From Angustibacter sp049994355 (GTDB taxonomy: Bacteria; Actinomycetota; Actinomycetes; Actinomycetales; Angustibacteraceae), in contig NZ_CP188257.1 in the NCBI RefSeq assembly GCF_049994355.1, forward strand, positions 2,604,001 through 2,668,000: 64,000 bases of DNA, written 5' to 3'. This document shows positions 24,406-33,096 of the stretch, piece after piece. Under the pieces are notes generated by a model. That model was not told where the DNA came from. It searched no databases and worked only from the letters and a program-made list of their open reading frames with translations. Numbering within the stretch: position 1 is the first letter of the stretch; every line of letters starts with the position of its first letter. Made by a program: the position numbers and the translations under genes.

Positions 24406-25347
24406 ATGGACCGATCCGTGGATGTGTCGAGCTGGGTCGCGGCCGCCGTGGCGCTCGCCGCAGCCGTCTGCTTCGGCTGGTCGACGGCGCTCATGCACCA
24501 CGGCGCCTCCGGCGCCTCCCCCGGAAGTCGCGGGATCGCCCTGCTGCGCCACGTCTTCACCCAGTGGAAGTGGCTGATCGGACTCGCTGCCAGCCTGTTC
24601 GGGCTGGCCCTGCACACCGTTGCGCTCGGGCTTGGTTCCCTGACCCTGGTGCAGCCCATCGTGGTGACCGGACTCTTCTTCTCGCTGGTCTTCCGGGACG
24701 CCCTGGATCGCCACTGGCCGAGTCGTCGCACCCTGACCTGGGGCGCCGTCACGGCCGCCGGGCTGGCGGTCTTCCTGGCCGCGACCGGCTCGTCCAACGG
24801 AACCGACCTGCCCGACGACCGCGGCGCCGCCGTCCTCATCGGGTTGGGCCTGATCGGCGCGGCAGTGGCCTGGAACCTCGCGCCACGGCGGCCGGTGCGG
24901 TCCGGGCTGCTGCTGGGCACGGCCGGCGGGATCGTGTTCGGTCTGATGGCCGGCTCGCTCAAGGCGACCACCGGCGCGTGGGCGCACCACGAGCTGTTCA
25001 CGTCGTGGCCGTTGTACGCCGCGGTGACGATCGGCCTGACGGGGTTCCTGCTCAACCAGCACCTCTACCACCGCTCGCGACTCGCGGACTCGATCCCGAT
25101 GCTCAACCTGGTGAACCCGTTGGTGGCCCTGGTCTTCGGCGTCGTGGTCTTCGACGAGCGGCCGCGGTCCAACCCGCTCGCGGTGCTGCTCGAGTGCGTG
25201 GGGCTGGCGGCCGTACTGCTCGGGATCTTCTTCCTGGGCCGGGGCGAGGGCGCGGCACAGGAGGCACCGCAGGTGCCGGCGGCCAGGTCCTACGCCGGCC
25301 GGAGCCTGACCGGCAGCGAGTCCACTCCGAAGACGACGGACTGCTGA
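24406..25347 (+). CDS. DMT family membrane transporter
   Basis: 313 residues with about nine or ten hydrophobic helices, first VAAAVALAAAVCFGWSTALM. The arrangement, with a LTLVQPIVVTGLFFSLVFRD segment after helix 3 and MLNLVNPLVALVFGVVVFDE near the end, matches the drug/metabolite (EamA-like) exporter fold. The substrate cannot be inferred. The last 58 bases overlap the 3' end of the convergent P450 gene, so the C-terminal tail here is encoded opposite P450 codons. Confidence 0.8.
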   Translation: MDRSVDVSSWVAAAVALAAAVCFGWSTALMHHGASGASPGSRGIALLRHVFTQWKWLIGLAASLFGLALHTVALGLGSLTLVQPIVVTGLFFSLVFRDALDRHWPSRRTLTWGAVTAAGLAVFLAATGSSNGTDLPDDRGAAVLIGLGLIGAAVAWNLAPRRPVRSGLLLGTAGGIVFGLMAGSLKATTGAWAHHELFTSWPLYAAVTIGLTGFLLNQHLYHRSRLADSIPMLNLVNPLVALVFGVVVFDERPRSNPLAVLLECVGLAAVLLGIFFLGRGEGAAQEAPQVPAARSYAGRSLTGSESTPKTTDC

Positions 25348-26570
25348 CGGAACTTGAGCTCGTCCGGGTCGACGGCCAGCGCCAGGTCGGGCAGCCGCCG
25401 GGCGATCGCCCGGAACGCGGTGCGCAGTTCCATCCGGGCCAGCTCGGCTCCCACGCATCGGTGGAACCCGTGCCCGAACGCGAGGTGCGAGTCAGCCCGG
25501 CGTCGAGGGTCGAAGTCATCGGGCTCTGCCGCGAACCTGGCGTCCCGGTTGGCGCCGCTCAACGAGCAGATCAGCGCGTCGCCGGCCGTGATGCGCTTGT
25601 CGAAGAGCTGTAGGTCGTGCCGCGCGAACCGCGGGAACCCGGTCTGCACCACCGACAGGTACCGCAGCAGCTCCTCGACGACTGCGACGACCGCGTCGTC
25701 GTCCTCGCGGATCAGCTGGATCGCCTCGGGGTGCTGGATCAGGGTGAGCGCGCCGAGGCTGAGCAGGCTGGCGGTGGTCTCGTAGCCGCCCAGGAACACA
25801 CCGTCCGCGAGGCCGGCGAGGTCGAGGTCGTCGATCTCGTCGCCGTGCTCGCGCAGGATCGCGCCGATCAGGCCGGTGCCGGGCTCGGCGCGCTGCCGGG
25901 CGACGACGTCCAGCAGGAACGCGCGGGAGGTGGACGCCGCTCCGAACAGTCCGATCCCGCCTCCGGTCAGGTCGAACCGGGTGGCCCCCAGGTGACGGAA
26001 CGCCTCCCGGTCCTCAGGCTCGACGCCCAGCAGCTCGCAGATGACCAGGAAGGGGATGGGGAACGCGAAGTCCGGGACGAGGTCGACCACCGGGCCCTTG
26101 GCCTCGAGGACGTCCAGCTGGTCATCCACGATCTGGGTGATCCGAGGCTGCAGCCGGGCCAGACGTCGCAGGGTGAACTCCGGGGTGAGCAGCGCCCGGA
26201 GCCGGGTGTGGTCCGGCGGGTCGGTCAGCCCGAGGCCGCCGACCGAGTGGGCCGCGGTGGTGCCGTGGCTCGGCACGAGCCGCCGGATGTCGTTGCTGTA
26301 GCTCGTCCGGTCGGCCAGCACGGCGCGGACCTCGGTGTGCCCGGTGACCAGCCAGACGTTGAACCCACCGAACCGGAGCAGTCTGCTCACCCGATCGCGC
26401 TCGCGCCGCCGTCCCAGCGCCGGCACGGGGTCGACCCCGTCCCGCCGGAAGGGCAGCAGGAACGACTCGGGCGCGAACGGCACCCTGGACAGGTCCAGGT
26501 CGCCGGCGACGGCCTTCTTCAGCACCCGACGGCCGAGCCAGCGTGACACCGGCGCGCTGAGACTGGTCAT
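25290..26570 (-). CDS. Cytochrome P450
   Basis: 426 residues, soluble bacterial P450. The I-helix is GVFLGGYETTASLL (oxygen-binding GGxETT), the K-helix is EELLRYL (ExxR) and the heme loop FGHGFHRCVGAELARME carries the axial Cys. ATG 26570 has a GGGGG run just upstream but with little spacing; the frame is open to 26711. No ferredoxin or reductase gene is adjacent, so electrons come from elsewhere. Substrate unknown. The 3' end overlaps the DMT transporter by 58 bp. Confidence 0.92.
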   Translation of the reverse strand: MTSLSAPVSRWLGRRVLKKAVAGDLDLSRVPFAPESFLLPFRRDGVDPVPALGRRRERDRVSRLLRFGGFNVWLVTGHTEVRAVLADRTSYSNDIRRLVPSHGTTAAHSVGGLGLTDPPDHTRLRALLTPEFTLRRLARLQPRITQIVDDQLDVLEAKGPVVDLVPDFAFPIPFLVICELLGVEPEDREAFRHLGATRFDLTGGGIGLFGAASTSRAFLLDVVARQRAEPGTGLIGAILREHGDEIDDLDLAGLADGVFLGGYETTASLLSLGALTLIQHPEAIQLIREDDDAVVAVVEELLRYLSVVQTGFPRFARHDLQLFDKRITAGDALICSLSGANRDARFAAEPDDFDPRRRADSHLAFGHGFHRCVGAELARMELRTAFRAIARRLPDLALAVDPDELKFRQQSVVFGVDSLPVRLRPA

Positions 26571-26736
26571 CCCCCTAGTGTGGCCCCGACGCGGTCCGCT
26601 GAGCCGCAACCCCACGCGATCCGCGAGCGAGTCCCGGTCGAGCGGCGCTCGCTGCTCGTCGAACGGCAACGAAACGGCGGTCACGAGTAGGTGCATTCGC
26701 TCTCCGGGCAAGGTGCGGCATCCCTAGGATCGGATC

Positions 26737-27621
26737 GTGCCCACGACAACCAACCCGTTGCCGAGCATGCACGGGGCGCAGGTCGTGATGGCGGCGCCGG
26801 CGCCCGGTCCCGGCAACTGGGCCGGGGCGGCGAGCGCCGTCCTGGTGGACGGCACCATCTGGCTCGTCTACCGGGTCCGTCGTCCGCTGAGCAGCGGCCG
26901 CGGGGTCGCCGTGGTCATCGCCCGCTCGAGCGACGGCGTGCACTTCGAGCAGGTCTGCGCAGTGCGTCGTACCGACTTCGGCGCCGAGTCGTTCGAGCGC
27001 CCCGTGCTCGTCCCACTCCCCGAAGGCGGGTGGCGGCTCTACCTGTCCTGCGCCACACCGGGATCCAAGCACTGGTGGATCGACTCGCTGACCGCGGCGA
27101 CGGTCGAGGGGCTGGTCACCGGAGAGCGTCGCGTCGTGCTTCCCGGGGACGACGCGAATGCGCTCAAGGACCCGGTGATCGAGGTACGGGCCGACGGCTG
27201 GCACATGTGGGTGTGCTGTCACCCACTGGGCGAGCCTGGCCACGAGGACCGGATGACGACCCGGCACATGACGAGCGCGGACGGGCTGTCCTGGACGGAC
27301 CGCGGGGTGGTGCTTCGCGGCCGTCCCGGCCACTGGGACGCGCGAGGCGCGCGAGTGACCGCGGTGCTCTCACACGACCCGCTGACCGTGCTCTACGACG
27401 GGCGTCCGGACGCCGAGTCCAACTGGTTCGAGCGCACCGGCGTCGCGGCGGTCGTCGACGGGGAGCTGCGCGCGCTCGACGACGTCGCGATCGGTTCGCC
27501 GCACGGCGACGGTGCGCTGCGGTACGCCTGCGCCGTACTGCTTCCGGACGGCCGGACCCGGTTCTACTTCGAGGCATCACGTCCGGACGGCGCGCACGAC
27601 CTGCTCACCAGCGTCGCCTGA
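26737..27621 (+). CDS. Five-bladed beta-propeller protein, glycosidase-like
   Basis: 294 residues from GTG 26737. Repeated blade patterns are visible: SAVLVDGTIWLVYRVRRP, RPVLVPLPEGGWRLYLSCA, ALKDPVIEVRADGWHMWVCC, ARGARVTAVL.., each with the strand-turn-strand pattern of GH43/GH32/DUF1861-like propellers. No signal peptide. Candidate acidic residues exist (KDPVIEV, YDGRPD), but a catalytic triad cannot be assigned by eye. Probably acts on or binds a carbohydrate in the cytosol. Neighbours give no clue. Confidence 0.6.
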   Translation: MPTTTNPLPSMHGAQVVMAAPAPGPGNWAGAASAVLVDGTIWLVYRVRRPLSSGRGVAVVIARSSDGVHFEQVCAVRRTDFGAESFERPVLVPLPEGGWRLYLSCATPGSKHWWIDSLTAATVEGLVTGERRVVLPGDDANALKDPVIEVRADGWHMWVCCHPLGEPGHEDRMTTRHMTSADGLSWTDRGVVLRGRPGHWDARGARVTAVLSHDPLTVLYDGRPDAESNWFERTGVAAVVDGELRALDDVAIGSPHGDGALRYACAVLLPDGRTRFYFEASRPDGAHDLLTSVA

Positions 27622-27640
27622 GGGCACGTCCCGCGACAGT

Positions 27641-28630
27641 TCAGCTGTGCGCACGCTGTCGTGCGGCGAAGGAGCCGCGGTCGTCGTGCGATCGCCAGTC
27701 CGCGAAGCTCGCCCCGGTGACCTGCTCCAGCAGCTCGATGTCGTCGGCGAAGCTCGCCAGCAGCTGAGCACGGTGCTCGGGCTGGAGCCGAGGGCGCGGC
27801 GTCCCACGGTCAGCCTGCAGCGCCCGGACCAGCGGTCGGCTGAGCTGTCGCCATCGCTGCGGGTGGGTGAAGGCGCCCAGCGTGGCCCCGGTGCGTACGG
27901 CGCGACCGAGCAACGCTGCCCGGGCACCGGGCGTGACGTACGGCCGGTGGTTGTCGGGCGGGATCCGTGTCACGACTCCGGGTGCGACGCCGATGAACTG
28001 GCTGACCCGGTCGAGCGTGGCGCCCGGCGCGTCGACCAGCTCGCGGTACCGCAGCACCAGCACCTGCTCCCGGTCCACCCGCGAGTACAGGTCGGCCAGC
28101 TGACGGCCGTACAGGCCGAGGCCGCGGTACCGCCAGAAGGGCGCCCAGCCGGCGGCCACCCGCTCGTCCTCACGCCTGAACGCGGACAGGAAGTCGGCGT
28201 CGGGCTCGAGCCCGTCCGACCACAGGTGCATCCAGTTCGAGTAGGCGCGATCGACGGGATCGCGCAGCACGACGACGAGCCTGACCCCAGGCAACTCCTC
28301 GACGATCCGGCGGCGGGCAGTGGAGCTCCAGAGGTAGAACGGCGTGCTCTCGCCGCGAACGGCGCCCTCGGGAGCCGCCGCGAACAGTGCCTCGTAGTCG
28401 TCCCTGCGCCAGACCCACTCCCGGTTGCTGTGCGCGTCGCCAGGACCGCGGTAGCTCGGCGGGGGGACGTCGTCGCACAGGTAGTACTTGGGCTCCTTCA
28501 GGTGCGGAGCAGCCGGTGAGGTGAGGTGGATGTCCGGGTGCCCGGCCAGCGCGGCGTGCAGCGCCGACGTGCCGGCCTTGGGAGCGCCCACGACGAGGAA
28601 GTCCGGCCGCGGGTCACGGGTCGCGCTCAT
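27641..28630 (-). CDS. Sulfotransferase family protein
   Basis: 329 residues. The 5'-phosphosulfate loop VVGAPKAGTSALHAAL is at the N-terminus and the 3'-phosphate motif VVLRDPVDRAYSNWMH follows at about 130. YGRQLADLYSRVDREQVLVLRYRELV is typical of actinobacterial PAPS-dependent carbohydrate or lipid sulfotransferases (Stf-like). ATG 28630 is chosen over 28654 because the P-loop spacing then fits the family. No transmembrane helix. Acceptor unknown. Confidence 0.88.
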   Translation of the reverse strand: MSATRDPRPDFLVVGAPKAGTSALHAALAGHPDIHLTSPAAPHLKEPKYYLCDDVPPPSYRGPGDAHSNREWVWRRDDYEALFAAAPEGAVRGESTPFYLWSSTARRRIVEELPGVRLVVVLRDPVDRAYSNWMHLWSDGLEPDADFLSAFRREDERVAAGWAPFWRYRGLGLYGRQLADLYSRVDREQVLVLRYRELVDAPGATLDRVSQFIGVAPGVVTRIPPDNHRPYVTPGARAALLGRAVRTGATLGAFTHPQRWRQLSRPLVRALQADRGTPRPRLQPEHRAQLLASFADDIELLEQVTGASFADWRSHDDRGSFAARQRAHS

Positions 28631-28657
28631 GCTGCGCAGTGTATTGTCTACCAACCC

Positions 28658-28670
28658 AGTTGACTTAACT
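28658..28670. promoter_or_regulatory. A+T-rich imperfect palindrome upstream of the sulfotransferase
   Basis: AGTTGACTTAACT is a 13-bp near-palindrome (five of six pairs match) in an unusually A+T-rich 40-bp gap 28 bp before the sulfotransferase ATG. It may be an operator or part of the promoter. Only one copy was seen. Confidence 0.3.
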
Positions 28671-28676
28671 TTCTCA

Positions 28677-29467
28677 TCATCCGGAACCGACCGCTCTCAG
28701 CGGCAGCCATGCCAGCACGTCCTGGATGACGGTGTCCCACAGCGACCACTCGTGCCCTCCAGGACGCAGGTCCGTGGTCACCTCGATCCCACGCCGCCCG
28801 GCGGCTTCCAGGAACGGGGTGCTGCCCACGATGAGCTCGTCGTCCGTCCCGCATCCGACGTACAGCGCGGGCAAGGCCGCCCGGGCGTCGTCGTCCAGCC
28901 CTTCGAGGACGCCGACCAGGTCGTCGTCCGACCCGGACAGGTCGCGTCCGTCGAAGACCACGGACAGGACGTCGTCACGCAGCCGGTCGACCCGTTGCAG
29001 CCCAACCAGATCCAACGCCCCGGACAGGCTCGCCGCCGCAGCAAACCGCTCCGGGTGGTGCAGCGCCCACTTCATCGCGCCGAACCCGCCCATCGACAGC
29101 CCTGCCACGAACGTGCCGCCCGGCTGGTGGAGACGCGGAAGAACCGCTCGACGACCTCCGGCAGCTCCTGCGTCATGAACGTCCAGAACCGCCCTCCGTG
29201 GACCTGGTCGCAGTAGAAGCTCCGCTGAACCTGCGGCATCACGACCGCCAGCCCCAGCGCCTCGGCGTAGCGTTCGATCGAGGAGTACCTCGTCCAGGCC
29301 GTCGCGTCGTCGCTGAGCCCGTGCAGCAGGTAGAGCACCGGTGGCGGCCCCTGTCGCGCATTGCCCTGGACGCCGATCTGCGCTTCGGTCGGCTGCGGGA
29401 GCAGCACGGTCATCGAGGTCCCGACGGCGAGCACGTCGGAGAAAAAGTCGCACCTGATCAACGCCAT
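28677..29467 (-). pseudogene. Esterase D / acetyl-esterase family gene with a frameshift
   Basis: Two adjacent frames make one alpha/beta-hydrolase. The 5' part (from ATG 29467, GGAGG 5 bases upstream) encodes ALIRCDFFSDVLAVGTSMTV, YLLHGLSDDATAWTRYSS and VVERFFRVST. The 3' part, in another frame, encodes GGTFVAGLSMGGFGAMKWAL with the nucleophile Ser, then DDELIVGSTPFLEAAGRRG and GGHEWSLWD with the catalytic His. Joining them at about 29123 needs one extra base: an added C would give AGC CCG GGC GGC. Total would be about 264 aa, the usual size. The gene is either inactivated or affected by a sequencing error. Confidence 0.8.
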
Positions 29468-29526
29468 GGTCGCCTCCGCCACCAGGGGGGGTGTTCGCGC
29501 GGGCTGCGCAGTGGGACCGTCATGCC

Positions 29527-30336
29527 ATGACAGGTGACGAAACCTATGTCTACCGCCAGTCCTGGGAGCAGGAACGCGCGCGGCTGGCGGGCCTGTCCGC
29601 CCAGTTCGACCCGGGCACGAAGAGGCATCTGCGAACCATCGGTGTCGCCAGCGGCTGGCGCTGCTGGGAGGTGGGCGCGGGAGCCGGCAGCATCGCGGCG
29701 TGGCTGGCGGACGAGGTCGGCGAGACGGGCCACGTGCTCGTCACCGACCTCGACACCCGCTTCGTCGAGGAGCTGGCCGGCGACCACGTCCAGGTACTGC
29801 GGCACGACCTGACGGGCGACGAACTGCCCGAGGGTGAGTTCGACCTGATCCACGCTCGTGCCGTGCTCGAGCACCTGCCGTCCCGCGAGCGCACCTTGCG
29901 GCGACTGGTTGGCAGGCTGCGTCCGGACGGCGTGCTGTTCCTGGAGGACGTCGTGTTCGGCGGCACGCACCTGTCGCTGTCCCTGCCGATGATCTCCCCG
30001 GCCGCGGCAGCGGGACTGCTCAGCAGGGTGCAGGAGGCCGTGGCCGGCGCGTTCCGCTCCGTCGGCGCCGACCCGGAGTACGGGATGCTCCTGCCGGAGC
30101 GCCTGATCGACGCCGGGCTGCAGGACGTGAACGCCGAGCTCAGCACGCTGCTGACCCGCGGCGGCACCGACGAGGCGCAGTTCTATCGGCTCAGCATCGC
30201 CGAGCTGGGCGAGCGACTGGTCGAGCACGGGCTGCTGGACCAGGTTGACCGCCAAACGATCGACGAGCTGCTCAATCACGAGGACACCCGTTGGCCGTCC
30301 GTTGCCATGATGAGCGCCTGGGGACGACGTCCATGA
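29527..30336 (+). CDS. Class I SAM-dependent methyltransferase
   Basis: 269 residues from ATG 29527. Motif I is CWEVGAGAGSIAAWL at about 50, motif II ends in VTDLDTRF, and LIHARAVLEHLP marks motif IV; LRPDGVLFLEDVV is motif VI. Built like small-molecule methyltransferases with a C-terminal helical cap (ISPAAAAGLLSRVQEAV). The substrate is unknown. It is divergent from the broken esterase and ends just before the convergent F420-type enzyme. Confidence 0.85.
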   Translation: MTGDETYVYRQSWEQERARLAGLSAQFDPGTKRHLRTIGVASGWRCWEVGAGAGSIAAWLADEVGETGHVLVTDLDTRFVEELAGDHVQVLRHDLTGDELPEGEFDLIHARAVLEHLPSRERTLRRLVGRLRPDGVLFLEDVVFGGTHLSLSLPMISPAAAAGLLSRVQEAVAGAFRSVGADPEYGMLLPERLIDAGLQDVNAELSTLLTRGGTDEAQFYRLSIAELGERLVEHGLLDQVDRQTIDELLNHEDTRWPSVAMMSAWGRRP

Positions 30337-30345
30337 CTTCATGGT

Positions 30346-30777
30346 TCATCCCGGATCGCCTGCGGCCCAACCGGACCAGCGGCTGACGTCGACGACCAGA
30401 ACCGGACCGGCCGGCGGCTGCGCCAGGTACTGCTCGTACCGCGAGACCAGCAGCGCCACGCCGTGGCGAGCCTCAACGTCAGCCGGCTCGAGGACCCGCG
30501 CGTCGCCGTCCGCCCTGACCCACCACAGCGCCACCCAGTCGTCGTCGTACTGGTCGACCAGCAACGCGACCGCCGGGTTCGCGCGGACGTTGGCGAGTCG
30601 GCGAAGGTCGTTGCTGCGCTTGGGTTTGTGGTCGACCGCGCTGTACACCCGCTCGCCCTCGACAGCGAACACCAGAGGGACGACGTGCGGACGTCCACCC
30701 GGACCGCAGGTCGCGAGCCGGGCGACCCGCGCGCCGGCGAACCGGGCGCGGGCCGCCAGCGGGCTGAGTGAGGTCAG
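30346..30777 (-). CDS. PPOX-class F420-dependent oxidoreductase (TIGR03668-like), CTG start
   Basis: Split-barrel protein of about 143 residues. The conserved N-terminal strand pattern RVARLATCGPGGRPHVVPLV lies upstream of the first ATG/GTG (30672), so a start at 30672 would delete about 35 family-conserved residues. The only workable start is CTG at 30777, overlapping the upstream TGA as CTGA; it gives LTSLSPLAARARFAGARVAR, a normal N-terminus for this family. Later motifs: VYSAVDHKPKR, RRLANVRANPAVALLVDQYD, WWVRADG, and VDVSRWSGW at the C-terminus. Likely binds F420. The family call is firm, the CTG start inferred. Confidence 0.8.
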   Translation of the reverse strand: MTSLSPLAARARFAGARVARLATCGPGGRPHVVPLVFAVEGERVYSAVDHKPKRSNDLRRLANVRANPAVALLVDQYDDDWVALWWVRADGDARVLEPADVEARHGVALLVSRYEQYLAQPPAGPVLVVDVSRWSGWAAGDPG

Positions 30778-31154
30778 GCGAGGGCCTTCGCCTTGAGGGA
30801 GTCGAACTCGCTCTGGTTGATCGCGCCCGAGTCGAGCAGCTCCTTGGCGTGCTTGATCTGTTCCGCCGGCGAGGCCCCGGAGCCGGCCACGCTCTTGATG
30901 TAGGCATCCTGCTGCGCCACAGCACCCTTGACCGCCGACGCCTGCCGCTCGGCCATGCCGCCGCCGCGCGCGATCAGGTACACCAGCGAGGTGAGCAACG
31001 GCAGGACGATCAGCAGCACGATCCAGATGGCCTTGACGATTCCCGAGGTGTCACGGTCGCGGAACAGGTCGGTGATGATCGCGAACAACACCATGAGGTA
31101 GGCGATGAAGGCGAACGAGATGATGATGAACCAGACGACATCCCAGAAGGACAT
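30774..31154 (-). CDS. SHOCT domain membrane protein
   Basis: 126 residues. Two N-terminal helices (WFIIISFAFIAYLMVLFAI and AIWIVLLIVLPLLTSLVYLI) resemble the PLD-nuclease N-terminal module, followed by a linker and a SHOCT domain (EQIKHAKELLDSGAINQSEF). ATG 31154 has AAGGGA 8 bases upstream. Its stop overlaps the CTG start of the next gene, implying coupled translation. Function unknown; such proteins are common in actinobacteria. Confidence 0.8.
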   Translation of the reverse strand: MSFWDVVWFIIISFAFIAYLMVLFAIITDLFRDRDTSGIVKAIWIVLLIVLPLLTSLVYLIARGGGMAERQASAVKGAVAQQDAYIKSVAGSGASPAEQIKHAKELLDSGAINQSEFDSLKAKALA

Positions 31155-31298
31155 GACACATCCCTTCGTCACGAGCACGGTCCGAGCCGTGGCCGCGGTG
31201 CTGCCTCCGTCCCTCGGAGGTACCGGTTCCACGCTGACGACTCATCGACCCTGGGGCATCACCCGTGACGGGTGATGACGGTCTGCGACCGCAGCGGC

Positions 31299-31808
31299 TC
31301 AACGGGCCTCGAGGAGCCCGCGCAGGAAGGCGGCCTGCCCCAGGTGCTGGGCGTCGTCGTCCACCACGCTGACCAGGCGCACGCCCAAGGTGACCGGCGG
31401 GTCCCAACGCTTGTCGACGACGCGGTCCAGGTCGGCGTCCTTCACCCCACCGAGCACCCGGGCGCTCTGCGCCAACGCGTCGTCCAGGTAGCCGGTCAGC
31501 AGAGCACCGTCCTCGACCCGCACCCGGGCGACCTCGTCGCTGCTGTGCCCGTATCCCGTGTCGGCGGCATCGAGGGGCAGCCCGAAGCGTTCCGCCCAGC
31601 CGTTCGTGAACCACACCTGCTCCACCTCGAACGCGGCGGCAACCTGCGCGTCCTGCACCCGGGCCGCGTGCCAGACCAGCCAGGTGATCGAGTTCGAACG
31701 CCCGTCGATCCGGGCGTTCAGCTGCTCGCCGGTCAAGCCCTCGACGACCGACCTGGCACCGTCCCCGATCCGGCTGAGCGCGTCGTTCAGGACGTCGATC
31801 CCGTTCAT
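31299..31808 (-). CDS. DinB-like (DUF664) family protein
   Basis: 169 residues, four-helix bundle of the DinB/YfiT superfamily. Metal-binding histidines are visible in LVWHAARVQDAQ and DDAQHLGQAAFLRG. Actinobacterial members are often mycothiol-dependent transferases or detoxifying enzymes. ATG 31808. It is followed 21 bp upstream by the MetE-like gene on the same strand and may share its mRNA. Confidence 0.8.
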   Translation of the reverse strand: MNGIDVLNDALSRIGDGARSVVEGLTGEQLNARIDGRSNSITWLVWHAARVQDAQVAAAFEVEQVWFTNGWAERFGLPLDAADTGYGHSSDEVARVRVEDGALLTGYLDDALAQSARVLGGVKDADLDRVVDKRWDPPVTLGVRLVSVVDDDAQHLGQAAFLRGLLEAR

Positions 31809-31829
31809 CTCGATCCTCTCGCTGGGCAG

Positions 31830-32948
31830 TCAGCCCCAGACCTGCTCGGCCGTCCGGACGACGAGCCGCAGCTTGGCGAACTGTTCCTCAGGGGTGAGGG
31901 CGTTCCCCTCGACGGTCGAGGAGAAGCCGCACTGCGGTGACAGGCTGAGCTGGTCGAGCGGCACGTAGCGGCTGGCCTCGTCGATCCGCCGCTTCAGGTC
32001 GTCGACGTCCTCCAGCTGCGGGCTCTTCGTGGTGACCAGGCCGAGTACCACCTGCTTGCCCGGCGGGACGAACCGCAGCGGCTCGAAACCGCCGGACCGC
32101 TCGTCGTCGTACTCCAGGAAGAAGCCGTCCACGTCCAGTCCGCCGAACAGCGCCTCGGCCACGAAGTCGTAGCTGCCGGAGGCCGCCCAGGAGGACCGGT
32201 AGTTCCCCCGGCAGAGGTGCGTGGTGACCCGCAAGCCGGGTGGCCGATCGGCCAGCGCCGCGTTGATGGTGCGGATGTAGCGCTCGTGCTGGTGGTCGGC
32301 GTCCTCACCCAGCGCGGTCATCCGGGCTCGTTCGGCCGGGTCGTTCAGGTAGGCCAGGCTCGTATCGTCCAGCTGGAGGTAGGTGCAGCCGAGCTCCGCC
32401 ACGGCCGCGACCTGGCTGGCGTAGGCGGCGGCCAGGTCGGCCCAGAACACGTCCAGGTCGGGGTACACCGAGCGGTCGATGGAGGCCGCGCCGCCGCGGT
32501 AGTGCACCATGCTGGGCGACGGGATGGTGAGCTTGGGCGTCAACCCGTCGACCTGCGCCTGCAGGAAGCTGAAGGCTTCCTCGAAGATGGTGCGCGGCAA
32601 GGTGATCGGCTCGTCGATCCGCAGCCCGGCGGCCGTGAAGTCCAGGTCGCCTTCGGCGTTGTGGAAGTGCACCTGGAGCTGCTCGTCGGTGCGCTGCACG
32701 CCGCCGAGCTGGTAGATGAAGTCCATGTGCCACGAGGTGCGCCGGAACTCGCCGTCCGTCGCCGACTGCAGACCCGCCTCGGCCTGCTGCCGCACCACCT
32801 GCGTGACGCACTCGTCCTCGACCGCGCGCAACGCGTCGTCGTCCAGCCGGCCAGCTGCGCGGGCCGCCCGCGCGTCCAGCAGCCGCTGGGGTCGCAGGAG
32901 GCTGCCGACGTGGTCGGCCCGGAAGGGCGGTGCCGTGCGCTGCGTCAT
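31830..32948 (-). CDS. Cobalamin-independent methionine synthase (MetE C-terminal) family protein
   Basis: 372 residues, matching only the C-terminal catalytic barrel of MetE. DHVGSLLRPQRLLDA is the family N-terminus; the zinc site is formed by His and Cys in VTTHLCRGNYRS and Cys in LSPQCGFSST. LQLDDTSLAY fits the substrate-binding segment. Proteins of this length transfer methyl groups to homocysteine from other donors or have unknown thiol-alkyl substrates. ATG 32948. Confidence 0.85.
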   Translation of the reverse strand: MTQRTAPPFRADHVGSLLRPQRLLDARAARAAGRLDDDALRAVEDECVTQVVRQQAEAGLQSATDGEFRRTSWHMDFIYQLGGVQRTDEQLQVHFHNAEGDLDFTAAGLRIDEPITLPRTIFEEAFSFLQAQVDGLTPKLTIPSPSMVHYRGGAASIDRSVYPDLDVFWADLAAAYASQVAAVAELGCTYLQLDDTSLAYLNDPAERARMTALGEDADHQHERYIRTINAALADRPPGLRVTTHLCRGNYRSSWAASGSYDFVAEALFGGLDVDGFFLEYDDERSGGFEPLRFVPPGKQVVLGLVTTKSPQLEDVDDLKRRIDEASRYVPLDQLSLSPQCGFSSTVEGNALTPEEQFAKLRLVVRTAEQVWG

Positions 32949-33096
32949 GGGTCGTGCCTACCACGCCCGCAGTCGATGTGCCTTCGGAGCCAGCACGCTC
33001 TGCCGCGGACATCAGCGATGACTGCGGTCGTGGTTGACAGTCTCATCCAGCAGGGCCGACGCTGCCGGTCTGGTCGTGCGAGGCGAAGGAGCCGTC

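Noticed and set aside
31830..32948. Truncated metE pseudogene
   Set aside because: The 372-aa length matches a separate family with a complete zinc site and family N-terminus; nothing suggests loss of an N-terminal half.
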